Of a stretch of DNA of 17,527 nt, positions 11,144 to 17,527 are shown piece by piece. The stretch spans positions 1 to 17,527 of the forward strand of contig MU617261.1 in assembly GCA_025201705.1 (NCBI GenBank), written 5' to 3'. Source of the DNA: Dissophora ornata (taxonomy: Eukaryota; Mortierellomycota; Mortierellomycetes; Mortierellales; Mortierellaceae). Position 1 is the stretch's first letter. The number at the start of each line of letters is the position of its first letter. Position numbers and translations under genes: made by a program. The notes below the pieces were generated by a model that saw nothing but the letters and a program-made list of their open reading frames with translations, did no database searches and had not been told where the DNA came from.

Positions 11144-11376
11144 ATCTTACGAGTTTAGTCCCAAGTACATGTATTTTGTCGTTTTTATTTTCATTTGTAA
11201 AATGAAAATAATGTTTTTAAAACGCAGTAATCAAAAGTGAATTTGGAATCATCATAAATCGTGTGCATGCAAATTTACATTATTGGTACAACAGGATACA
11301 GAGAGAATCGACCGCTGTCGAGAAACGTAACAGGATAGATAGTAATACAAAGAAGTGAAGAATACAGACATGGATA
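11144..11376. other. Convergent intergenic gap
   Basis: 233 bp between the stops of the GMGVD protein gene (plus) and the GNAT gene (minus). AT-rich, with one strong hairpin (separate entry). It must hold both 3' UTRs. No canonical AATAAA is seen, though AATGAAAATAATG-type sequence is present. Confidence 0.5.
11185..11211. repeat. 12-bp inverted repeat (hairpin) in the 3' UTR
   Basis: Arms 11185-11196 and 11200-11211 are perfectly complementary around a 3-base GTA loop. It sits 42 bases after the stop of the 8529-11143 gene, so it would form an AU stem-loop in that mRNA's 3' UTR. Confidence 0.75.
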
Positions 11377-13288
11377 TCAAGAAAAGCAGGTGCCGTCCCA
11401 CTCTAATCCAACATACTTGTCGACCACGCCCTCGGTCCTGATGCGCTTCCTCATGATTACTCCAATGTCACCAGGGATTGGGGGCCATTCCTTGCAGTAC
11501 TCGAACCCCCATCGCTTGTAGACACTGACCACAGGACCCAGCGCATACAGCAGGATATCCTTGTTCCGCTTCCGCGCAATCTTGTAGACCCGCTCCATCA
11601 AGAACGCGCCAATGCCCATCTTCTGATAGTCTTGGCCAACGCAGATCTTGTCGATATAGATATATCCTTTCATAAGAATAAATTGCGTCACTCCACGGAC
11701 CGTGATCTTGCTCAAGTCGTCTGATGGCGCTGCGGACACAAAGATGTCAATCGTGAAATCATCGTCCAGACTCGAGTCCAATGACAAATCCATGTTGTAC
11801 TGCCAAAACGACTTTTGAACCAAGTCACTCGCCTGCTCGAACAGAACCTTTTGAGCCGACTCGAATTTGAGTGCCAGTTCAGACTGGATTGTGAAGCAAT
11901 ACCCATTGAGGTATTTTTGATCCGCGTTCTCAATGACCTGTGGATAGTAAATCACTCCCGATTCCACGCAAACTCCGTCGGTATTCTGGCGATTCAGGAT
12001 CGTGGGGACCTGGCCCGGCAGTGTTTGGTCCTTATCCGCGTCCAGATCAGGGTTATAATCCCAACAAATACTGAGATAATTTCCAAGGTTCTTCTGAGGA
12101 TTCCCCCATCCGCAAATTTTAACTAGTGTGTTGGTAAATGGAAATCAAATGTTTCTCCACGTTAGTACAATCTTCCGCACATGCATGCTCGTATCACATG
12201 CAGTGAATTCCAGCCTCAATCAAACTTACGATTCCTCTTCTTCAACAGTATTTCCTCTCTGGCCATCTTGGATGATGACATGTAGTTGGCAAGTCGTTTC
12301 GTCCGCCACACGTCGTCCCGATCCTTCCAGCTGGTGAATTCCAACGATCCATGAGATTTTACACGTTTGTACTGACTTTTCCGCTTCTCAATCGATCCCT
12401 TTCTCAGCGTGCCCATGAGCAGCATATCTGTTACATCGCTAGCGGATGCCCTGATGGGTCGAGGTCGCAAGTTGTGACGGGCCACGAATTGCACCTTGGG
12501 CGCTTCGCCCTCCTTGTTTGGTGCTAGCACGCTCGTCTGTCGTGTCTTTGAGACGGCGGGCAACGATACTGCCATATAATAAATAGAGGACAACCGTGTC
12601 AGTTTCTCTTCGTTTTGCGCCGTCAATTGTGGTTGGGTTGAACAAAAGCCAAGCCCTTGTTTGAGTGGCAACACTTACAGCCACGACTCTTTAGATGGGC
12701 AGTGTTCCTCTTTCCGCGCTGATATTCCTGATATTCACGCATCTTCTCCTTCCTTTCAATTGACTTGTACGCATCTGTGAGCATCAGGCTGCTCCTTGCT
12801 CCACTCTTGAACTGTAAGCGGCGCTTGAACTGATCCAGCTCGACCCTTCTTGGCGAGGACGGGCTGAGGAATTCCAATTGCTTAGGAAACGTAGAGTGGA
12901 TGCTGGATCCTCGTGGCGTCGTGATCGTATCACCTACAAGAAACGAACAATGAAGAATTAGCTTAGCCACGACAAGGCTTGCGTTTAGTTGATGCCTGAA
13001 ATGCCCATCAAAAGCCATCAGCCCCCTTACCATCCTTCACATAATCCACCATTTTCTTCCGAATGCGATCACTCCGGCGCTTGGCCAGGGGACTGCTCAG
13101 CAATTCAGCAGTGTCTACAAGCAGATTGAGTCCAGAATAAGTAAGCATTACGGTCAGAGAGCATTAATCGCTGAGCAGCAATATCCGGCAATGTGTCTTC
13201 GTTACGACTTACTTTGGAATGATTTACTCCGCTTCTTTGGCGGCGGGGTCTTGGCTCCCTCATCTAGAACGAGTACCTCAACACCCAT
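11377..13288 (-). CDS. GNAT-fold N-acetyltransferase with basic N-terminus, probably nuclear
   Basis: Exons on the minus strand: 13288-13213, 13114-13031, 12933-12679, 12568-12230 and 12122-11377; every intron is GT..AG, 97-110 bp and phase 1; product 499 residues. The C-terminal region (about 380-480) is a GNAT domain. YIYIDKICV is the strand before motif A, and QDYQKMGIGAFLM (Gln418, Gly421, Gly423) is the acetyl-CoA pyrophosphate loop. VSVYKRWGFEYCKEW is the usual motif B ending. The first 250 residues are charged and basic, with NLS-like PPPKKRSKS and KRRSDRIRKKMVDY, the latter resembling short motifs of chromatin proteins. I infer a nuclear protein or histone acetyltransferase-like role; the substrate cannot be read. 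An in-frame upstream ATG at 13372 would add 28 residues. I prefer 13288, because a possible acceptor CCTTAG lies between the two. Confidence 0.85.
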
Positions 13289-13705
13289 TGTGGAAGGAAC
13301 TGGTCCGCAAAGATGCTTAATAGTGAAGAATCTAAGGAAAGCGTCAGGGAAAAGATGCAGTTGAGTCGTCATGGCACCGTCATGTGTTGACACACTGCCT
13401 ATCAGCCCTGGTTGTTTTCAAGATCGAACGTTCTCTTCGTCCAGACCCAGTTCTGGTTTTGTCGCTTCTCTCCTTGTACTGAGACAAGGGTCAGGTAAGG
13501 AGTAATGACTCTAGCAATGAATGACACACAGTGCGAGACAGCGCAGACATCCACCCGCTGCAGCGACCCTGCCAGGACGTCTTTTTGTTTCCCGAATGGG
13601 GGGAAGGCGTTTGTTCCCTTTCCAGCAAACAAAAGTAAGAGTGAACACTTACTCTTTGTTTGTCAAACGAACATGCACTTGTGCGATGATTGCAAAGGGT
13701 ACACA

Positions 13706-13770
13706 GGAGGACAGGAGAGTGTGGAGAGTGTGGAGAGAGAGTGAGAGAATGAGAGAACGAGATGAGGGAG
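13706..13770 (+). repeat. Purine-rich GAGAGTGTG-type tract
   Basis: Almost uninterrupted G/A with GT steps (repeated GGAGAGTGT, then GAGAGAGTGAGAGAATGAGAG). Low-complexity sequence with no other signal. Confidence 0.7.
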
Positions 13771-14151
13771 CTAGCAATCAGGCGGGTGGTTGCAATCAAG
13801 ACTGGGTATGTGGAAAGTGCTGTGAGCGTGAGAATGGGAGGGAGGAAAGGTGCAGGCGTTTTGTTGCAAATGAAAAGAAGTGTGTCTTTTGGAAGAGAAA
13901 CAGGGAACGAGGGATTATCCAGGTTGACAGCGATCTTTGAATTGTCCTCCTTTTTTCACCGCGATGTGCTTCCTAAGCAGGCAGGGCAGGCCCGCTCCTT
14001 TGTTCGACAAAAACAGCTGCACATGCATGCACTGCAACAAGGCCGCGGCAAAAAGCTGCTGACACCCGTTCATCGCCGTATCAGTCGATGATTCCTCCGT
14101 GAGATGGGAAAATACTCTTGTCCCCAACATTAACGACAAGCGCCTATTGTT

Positions 14152-14200
14152 CTATCTCTCTCTCTGTCTCTGTCTCTGTCTCTGTCTGTCTCTCTCTCCC
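14152..14200 (+). repeat. TCTCTG hexamer-type microsatellite
   Basis: Alternating TCTCTC and TCTCTG units, including four consecutive CTCTGT-phase copies. A simple repeat. Confidence 0.8.
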
Positions 14201-14436
14201 AAGTCCCAGTCCATGTGACTTGTGTTGAGACAGGGCTAATCCGTGGGCTTGCCATTGTCGCACGCCGGCCTCCCTTTCCTACAGGAGGCTCCACTTACTC
14301 CGCAGAGGAGCCTTCGTACAGAACTACTACAGCTTCAATTGCACAGTGTCGCAACAGTCATTCCTAGCCTCTCAAGGAACGCCTGTATTCATTCTGGCTG
14401 TGTTGAACCTTCACACAGAAATTGTAAAATGCCTTC

Positions 14437-14455
14437 TTTTTTTTTTTTTTTTTTT
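14437..14455 (+). repeat. T homopolymer (19 bases)
   Basis: Nineteen T in a row about 200 bases before the tRNA-Tyr gene. Read on the minus strand it is a poly(A) run that could be a retroposon tail, but I see no recognisable element attached or target duplication. Confidence 0.7.
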
Positions 14456-14662
14456 CAAATACGAAAAAGTGTCTGTAATTCAAGGTTTCAGGGGCAGGGG
14501 CACGGGCGCGAGCTATGACATGATTCTAGATCGATGGTTTTCATGGCCAGTGCACTCAGAATTATGCTAAAATTCGCAAAACGGGAGCCAGGACTGGGGC
14601 CCGCTTAAATGTGGCTTAGCTCCTGAGCGGGTATTAGAATGTCAAAGGAACTATACATTCAT

Positions 14663-14745
14663 CCGAAAATAGCTCAGTTGGTAGAGCGGGAGACTGTAGT
14701 TTGTCTGTCATCTCTAGGTCCCTGGTTCAAATCCGGGTTTTCGGA
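14663..14745 (+). tRNA. tRNA-Tyr(GUA) with 10-nt intron
   Basis: A complete cloverleaf can be folded. Acceptor CCGAAAA (14663-14669) pairs with TTTTCGG (14738-14744), with discriminator A at 14745. The D arm is GCTC/GAGC. Anticodon stem GGAGA (14689-14693) pairs with TCTCT (14711-14715), with anticodon GTA at 14696-14698. The T arm is CCTGG/CCGGG around TTCAAAT. The extra bases TTTGTCTGTC (14700-14709) sit one base after the anticodon, the canonical position for nuclear tRNA introns. The C1-G72 pair and A73 fit eukaryotic tRNA-Tyr identity. A nearly identical copy lies inverted at 17443-17525. Confidence 0.95.
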
Positions 14746-14749
14746 TATC

Positions 14750-14753
14750 TTTT
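14750..14753 (+). terminator. Pol III terminator of tRNA-Tyr (plus copy)
   Basis: TTTT starts five bases after the tRNA end, which fits RNA polymerase III termination. Confidence 0.65.
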
Positions 14754-14825
14754 GCTCCTGGCTCCTTTGGTGGTCGAAAGGCTCTTTTTTCACCACCGCA
14801 TGGCTCCTTGAGTTCCTGTGGAATA

Positions 14826-14929
14826 AGTCCATGTAAACGTTCCCAATCTTTGAACGTCAATTGCGCAACAACTTTTTATGCTACTCCCCACTCTTCTTAA
14901 TATATTCTTTTGCTCGTCTCCATGCCTAT
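14826..14929 (+). repeat. Left terminal inverted repeat of the MITE-like element
   Basis: 104 bases, matched by the reverse complement of 15023-15127. Differences include A/G at arm position 21 and C/T at position 64. Confidence 0.85.
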
Positions 14930-15022
14930 CTTCTCATGTAGTTCACTTCTTTTTTTCGTCTACTATGGGTGAGCTGAACAGACAATTAAGCACTCTTTGC
15001 TTGCAAGTGGACATCAAAGTTC

Positions 15023-15127
15023 ATAGGCATGGAGACGGACAAAAAAAATATATTAAGAAGAGTAGGGAGTAGCATAAAAAGTTGTTGCGCAATTGACGTT
15101 CAAAGACTGGGAACGTTTACATGGACT
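15023..15127 (-). repeat. Right terminal inverted repeat of the MITE-like element
   Basis: 105 bases; reverse complement of the left arm with one extra base in the T-rich section. Its outer seven bases (15121-15127) also contain the first ATG of the downstream ORF. Confidence 0.85.
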
Positions 15128-16140
15128 TAGTGCAGGAGTTGATGACCCCCGTAAGAATAAGATGCTCACGGGGGGGTGAGATTATATTATTCCAGTTCAG
15201 TTGCAGTGGCGGCTTTAGGGAAAGGGGAAATAAAGTGGGGGATCCTCAAGCACAAGGAGTCACTCTTAAACTGACGGACGTTTACTGGAGCAGCTTTCAC
15301 AGACTATTAACAACTGTGAACAGCATCGAAATAACAAAGCAAGAAAGAGTTGCTGTACAGAGTCGTGTGAAATGGAAAGCTCCCATGTGCACATCACAAA
15401 CAATCCTTTTTGACGATAAAAATGGGCACAAACCAATTTTTAAACATCCTGACTGTACCATGTCTCGCCGCACTCTCCCTCCTTCTCCCAGTGCCGATGT
15501 CGCAGAGACGGGTTCTCCTCAGTCGTTCAATGTCCATGAGAAACGACCAGTGTGTCGAATGCGAAAGAGTAGGGTGCCACGGTCCGAGGATACGAGGGAT
15601 TCGTCCAATGGTCCTTCATCGAGCGCTCAGGACACTATCGATCTCCTCTCAGACAAGGAGCTCAGTCCTGTCAAACAGGGACCTGTCGACAAGGTTGCCG
15701 TCTATCTTTCGGCTTTGAAGTTGTCCGAAGCAACCCCTGGTCCTTCATCGAGCGTTCAGGACACTATCGATCTCCCCTCAGACAAGGAGCTCAATCCTGT
15801 CAAACAGGGACCTGTCGACGAGGTTGCCGTCCATCTTTCGGCTCTGAAGCTATCCGAAGCAACCCTTGGTCCTCGCCCAGATAGGTGGAGCCCACTCGCT
15901 GCTCAGCCCGATGGAAGTCTTGAGGACATTATCGATCTCCTCTCAGACGAGGAGCTCAGTCCTGTCAAACCTGTCGACAAGGTTGCCGTCTATCTTCCGG
16001 CCCTGAAGCTATCCGACGCAACCCCTGGTCCTCGCCCAGATAGGTGGGACCCACTCGCTGCTCAGCCCGATGGAAGTCCTGCAATCCCACTTCCTGTGCT
16101 GTTCATCGCGCACACCGAGGCCCAACGGAAGCGAACTTGA
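15121..16140 (+). CDS. Orphan ORF with tandem SUMO-interaction-motif-like repeats
   Basis: Single open frame of 339 residues. The first ATG is inside the right arm of the MITE-like element, with an in-frame stop just upstream. I recognise no enzyme domain. Residues 1 to about 120 are of mixed composition (TLKLTDVYWSSFHRLLTTVN, then FDDKNGHKPIFKHPDC). Residues about 120-163 are Ser/Arg-rich. From 164 onward there are three full tandem repeats and one partial repeat: [TI]IDL[LP]SD[KE]E, then SPVK, then PVDKVAVYLSALKLSEATPG. The core DIIDLLSDEEL (269-279) has the hydrophobic-plus-acidic form of a SUMO-interaction motif. A 45-bp GTAAGA..CCAG segment (15151-15195) could be a small intron without breaking the frame. 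It may be a lineage-specific gene or a degraded one, and splicing to 16237-16431 is possible but no good donor is seen. Confidence 0.55.
   Translation: MDLVQELMTPVRIRCSRGGEIILFQFSCSGGFRERGNKVGDPQAQGVTLKLTDVYWSSFHRLLTTVNSIEITKQERVAVQSRVKWKAPMCTSQTILFDDKNGHKPIFKHPDCTMSRRTLPPSPSADVAETGSPQSFNVHEKRPVCRMRKSRVPRSEDTRDSSNGPSSSAQDTIDLLSDKELSPVKQGPVDKVAVYLSALKLSEATPGPSSSVQDTIDLPSDKELNPVKQGPVDEVAVHLSALKLSEATLGPRPDRWSPLAAQPDGSLEDIIDLLSDEELSPVKPVDKVAVYLPALKLSDATPGPRPDRWDPLAAQPDGSPAIPLPVLFIAHTEAQRKRT
15610..16080 (+). repeat. Coding tandem repeat, units of 129/129/159/54 bp
   Basis: Unit 1 is 15610-15738, unit 2 is 15739-15867, unit 3 is 15868-16026 and a partial unit 4 is 16027-16080. Units 1 and 2 begin GGTCCTTCATCGAGCG and are nearly identical in DNA. 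Units 3 and 4 start with a different GGTCCTCGCCCAGATAGGTG module. All lengths are multiples of three, so the frame is kept. Confidence 0.85.
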
Positions 16141-16236
16141 GATCGGGTCGAGGAGGGTGTCAGGTGCGGCGGGGGGTTCTTAGTTGGTCTGCGTGACAAC
16201 AGGTTCGAAACTTTCGAGTGCAGTGAGACTCACCTG

Positions 16237-16431
16237 ATGCAGATCGCCGATACACTTTCACTAAAGAGGGCAACAATGCAAGATCGCTTGAAGCGCCTGA
16301 AGATGTATGACAAGATTTCCTTCCAAGAAGATGACTCAGGATATGAAAATTATCCCGAGCCTCTCCAACCTCGTGGTCGTCTGGCCGATGGTAGCTGGCC
16401 AGAATGGTGGCAGCCTGGGCAAGCCCAGTGA
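16237..16431 (+). CDS. Small ORF or 3' exon, 64 residues
   Basis: ATG at 16237 to TGA at 16431. The product starts MQIADTLSLKRATMQDRLKR and ends with a Trp-rich WPEWWQPGQAQ. Its composition (charged helix, then Pro/Trp tail) looks more like protein than the overlapping minus-strand frames. It lies 96 bp after the stop of the SIM-like repeat ORF on the same strand, and CTGATGCAG just before 16243 could be an acceptor, so it may be the last exon of that gene. Function unknown. Confidence 0.35.
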   Translation: MQIADTLSLKRATMQDRLKRLKMYDKISFQEDDSGYENYPEPLQPRGRLADGSWPEWWQPGQAQ

Positions 16432-17411
16432 TATTTGATATCTGTGACTTTGATCGTATGCACAGGGAGACGCAATGGTGATCATGTGAATAAAGAAGTC
16501 TAAGTTCGATCGTTTGTAACGTTGGCAGACAGGTTGCTCTATGGCAAAATAGTAGATACAAGTATGAATATCTGCCAGCGTGAATGCTACATAGGTTAAT
16601 ATAGCGCACGCCCAATGAGCATTTTCCTGAGGTGCGATGGACGACGACACCACGTGGTTGAATACTTACTTACGACTCATCAATGCTAGTTGACTTTCGG
16701 GTCCTGTTTTAAACGCGTCGTGATCTTGTTCACTTTGGCCATGGTTCAAAGGAAATCGATACTTGTTACTTGTTCGCCAAACCGGATGAAAAATCCAGTC
16801 TGACAGGCCGGCACAGCCCCCAGAGCACGATGCCAACAGAGCTGACCCCTGAAGGTACCGATGGTGAGTAAAAAGTCGAGGACGCGTCATAAAAATACTC
16901 TCCATGATCGTTCGACTCATTTGGTATGGATTAAAGATAATTCGAGACGAATGGCCCTAGGATCACCCTGCTAGCACTTGTACGAGGACTCCCGTAATAA
17001 TCGTAATAATATGGCGCTCACCGGGGTGAGAAGAGGGATTAATCTATTTGACAACCCGGGTTGTTCGTTTTTATTCAACAACCCAACATGTCTTGCGTGC
17101 TAAGTCCATGGACGACCAATTTTTCTTTAAAGTCATATTCATCGATATTTTTCGTTACATAGTCTTCGTTTTTTTGCATCCACATCATTAGTATAGCCCT
17201 AACAGCCGCCGAATGCCATCGCCAACCAAAACCCGATCTTCGTGACCACCACACACACACACAAAACTGGTATTTCCTATGAAATGCATCTTAAAAGCCG
17301 CTTTGAACAACGTGGGAGTGGTGCTCCATGAAAAAGGTGGCGAGAAGAGAGTCTCTCCCGTGCCTTGCCGACAAAAAACGAAGAACAAAGACAACCATAA
17401 TCCCACAATCC
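16432..17411. other. Gene-poor stretch before the second tRNA
   Basis: About 1 kb with no supported gene. A minus-strand ORF (16920-16666) ends in a good donor-like GTAAGTAAGT but has no family resemblance or clear partner exon. Small palindromes occur at 17018-17031 (CTCACC-GG-GGTGAG) and 17051-17064 (ACAACCCGGGTTGT, with a further AACAACCC after it). A CA microsatellite lies at about 17249-17262. Confidence 0.5.
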
Positions 17412-17441
17412 ATCCGCGCAAAAGGTATCCGCGCAAAAGGT
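17412..17441 (-). repeat. 15-bp tandem duplication carrying the Pol III terminator
   Basis: ATCCGCGCAAAAGGT occurs twice in a row (17412-17426 and 17427-17441), directly against the 3' end of the minus-strand tRNA. On the minus strand each unit supplies a TTTT (17438-17435 and 17423-17420), so the tRNA has two consecutive terminators. Confidence 0.85.
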
Positions 17442-17442
17442 A

Positions 17443-17525
17443 TCCGAAAACCCGGATTTGAACCAGGGACCTAGAGATGACATACAAACTACAGTCTCCC
17501 GCTCTACCAACTGAGCTATTTTCGG
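17443..17525 (-). tRNA. tRNA-Tyr(GUA) with 10-nt intron, inverted second copy
   Basis: Reverse complement of the cloverleaf at 14663-14745: same arms, anticodon GTA and discriminator A (17443). The mature sequence is identical. The only difference I find in 83 bases is inside the intron, TTTGTATGTC here against TTTGTCTGTC in the other copy. The gene ends two bases before the window edge, so its upstream region is not visible. Confidence 0.95.
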
Positions 17526-17527
17526 AT

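Larger units (their letters stand above)
13289..14662. other. Gene-poor stretch between the GNAT gene and the first tRNA
   Basis: About 1.37 kb. The left end must include the promoter and leader of the minus-strand GNAT gene. ORFs of 70-140 codons occur on both strands (for example 13521-13940 plus) but overlap one another, look like random composition and cross simple repeats, so none is called. Contents I can support are a purine-rich tract, a TCTCTG repeat and a T homopolymer (separate entries). Confidence 0.6.
14826..15127. mobile_element. 302-bp foldback / MITE-like element with TA target duplication
   Basis: The two ends are inverted copies of each other. The left arm is 14826-14929 and the right arm 15023-15127, both starting AGTCCATGTAAACGTTCCCA when read inward. 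Over about 105 bp they differ at only a few bases and one single-base indel. A 93-bp spacer without a coding region separates them. TA is present directly outside both ends (14824-14825 and 15128-15129), as expected for the TA duplication of Tc1/mariner-like transposases. Short length, long terminal repeats and no ORF make it a non-autonomous MITE or foldback. It lies 80 bp downstream of a tRNA gene. The superfamily is inferred from TA only. Confidence 0.85.

Noticed and set aside
13521..13940. 139-codon plus-strand ORF rich in Cys and Arg
   Set aside because: It crosses the purine-rich repeat, overlaps other frames of similar length and has no recognisable motif.
14152..14455. Possible SINE or retrocopy between the TCTCTG repeat and the T homopolymer
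   Set aside because: No internal Pol III promoter boxes, coding remnant or target-site duplication could be found.
14639..14836. 65-codon ORF (plus) crossing the tRNA-Tyr gene
   Set aside because: It is the antisense-free reading of the tRNA itself; the cloverleaf explains the sequence fully. The minus-strand ORF 17277-17510 is the same artefact at the second copy.
15610..16080. CRISPR-like or satellite array
   Set aside because: Repeats are contiguous, in-frame and coding; there are no spacers and the context is a eukaryotic gene region.
16666..16920. 84-codon minus-strand ORF ending in a GTAAGTAAGT donor-like site
   Set aside because: No family resemblance and no convincing partner exon; left as an unannotated possibility.
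17018..17064. Small palindromes CTCACC-GG-GGTGAG and ACAACCCGGGTTGT
   Set aside because: Short enough to arise by chance; no flanking duplication or repeat copies seen in the window.
1..17527. Functional cluster linking heme oxygenase, PLD, GNAT and the peptidase
   Set aside because: Mixed orientations, separate promoters and unrelated chemistry; adjacency alone does not support a pathway.

Overview
The window looks like nuclear DNA of a filamentous, early-diverging fungus. Genes have several introns of about 85-130 bp with GT..AG ends. Protein families are fungal (a PPPDE-thioredoxin-PUL fusion, a PX-PH phospholipase D, a canonical heme oxygenase), and the tRNA-Tyr genes carry a short intron at the eukaryotic position. 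The Ser/Thr/Ala/Pro-rich orphan protein and general style suggest Mucoromycota, perhaps Mortierellaceae. That placement is an inference from style, not from a marker gene.

Positions 1-13.3 kb form a compact gene-rich block. A heme oxygenase gene (minus, cut by the left edge) is divergent from a four-exon gene for a PPPDE/DeSI-type peptidase + thioredoxin + PUL protein (948-3160, plus). That gene converges on a six-exon phospholipase D (3293-7907, minus), with poly(A) signals of both strands packed into a 132-bp gap. The phospholipase D is divergent from an unrecognised 834-residue low-complexity protein with six x-[GN]-V-D motifs (8529-11143, plus). This one converges on a five-exon GNAT acetyltransferase with a basic, nuclear-looking N-terminus (11377-13288, minus). 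By joining exons I found reading frames that stay open across every proposed intron.

Positions 13.3-17.5 kb differ: no core gene, many simple repeats, and two nearly identical tRNA-Tyr(GUA) genes in inverted orientation (14663-14745 plus, 17443-17525 minus) enclosing about 2.7 kb. That enclosed segment holds a 302-bp foldback/MITE-like element with about 105-bp terminal inverted repeats flanked by TA. It also holds an orphan ORF whose first ATG lies inside the right terminal repeat and which encodes tandem repeats with SUMO-interaction-motif-like cores, and a small ORF after it. This is the accessory, least explained part of the window.

The genes do not form a pathway. Two have possible ubiquitin/SUMO links (the PPPDE-Trx-PUL protein and the SIM-like repeat ORF), but nothing in the sequence shows that they act together.
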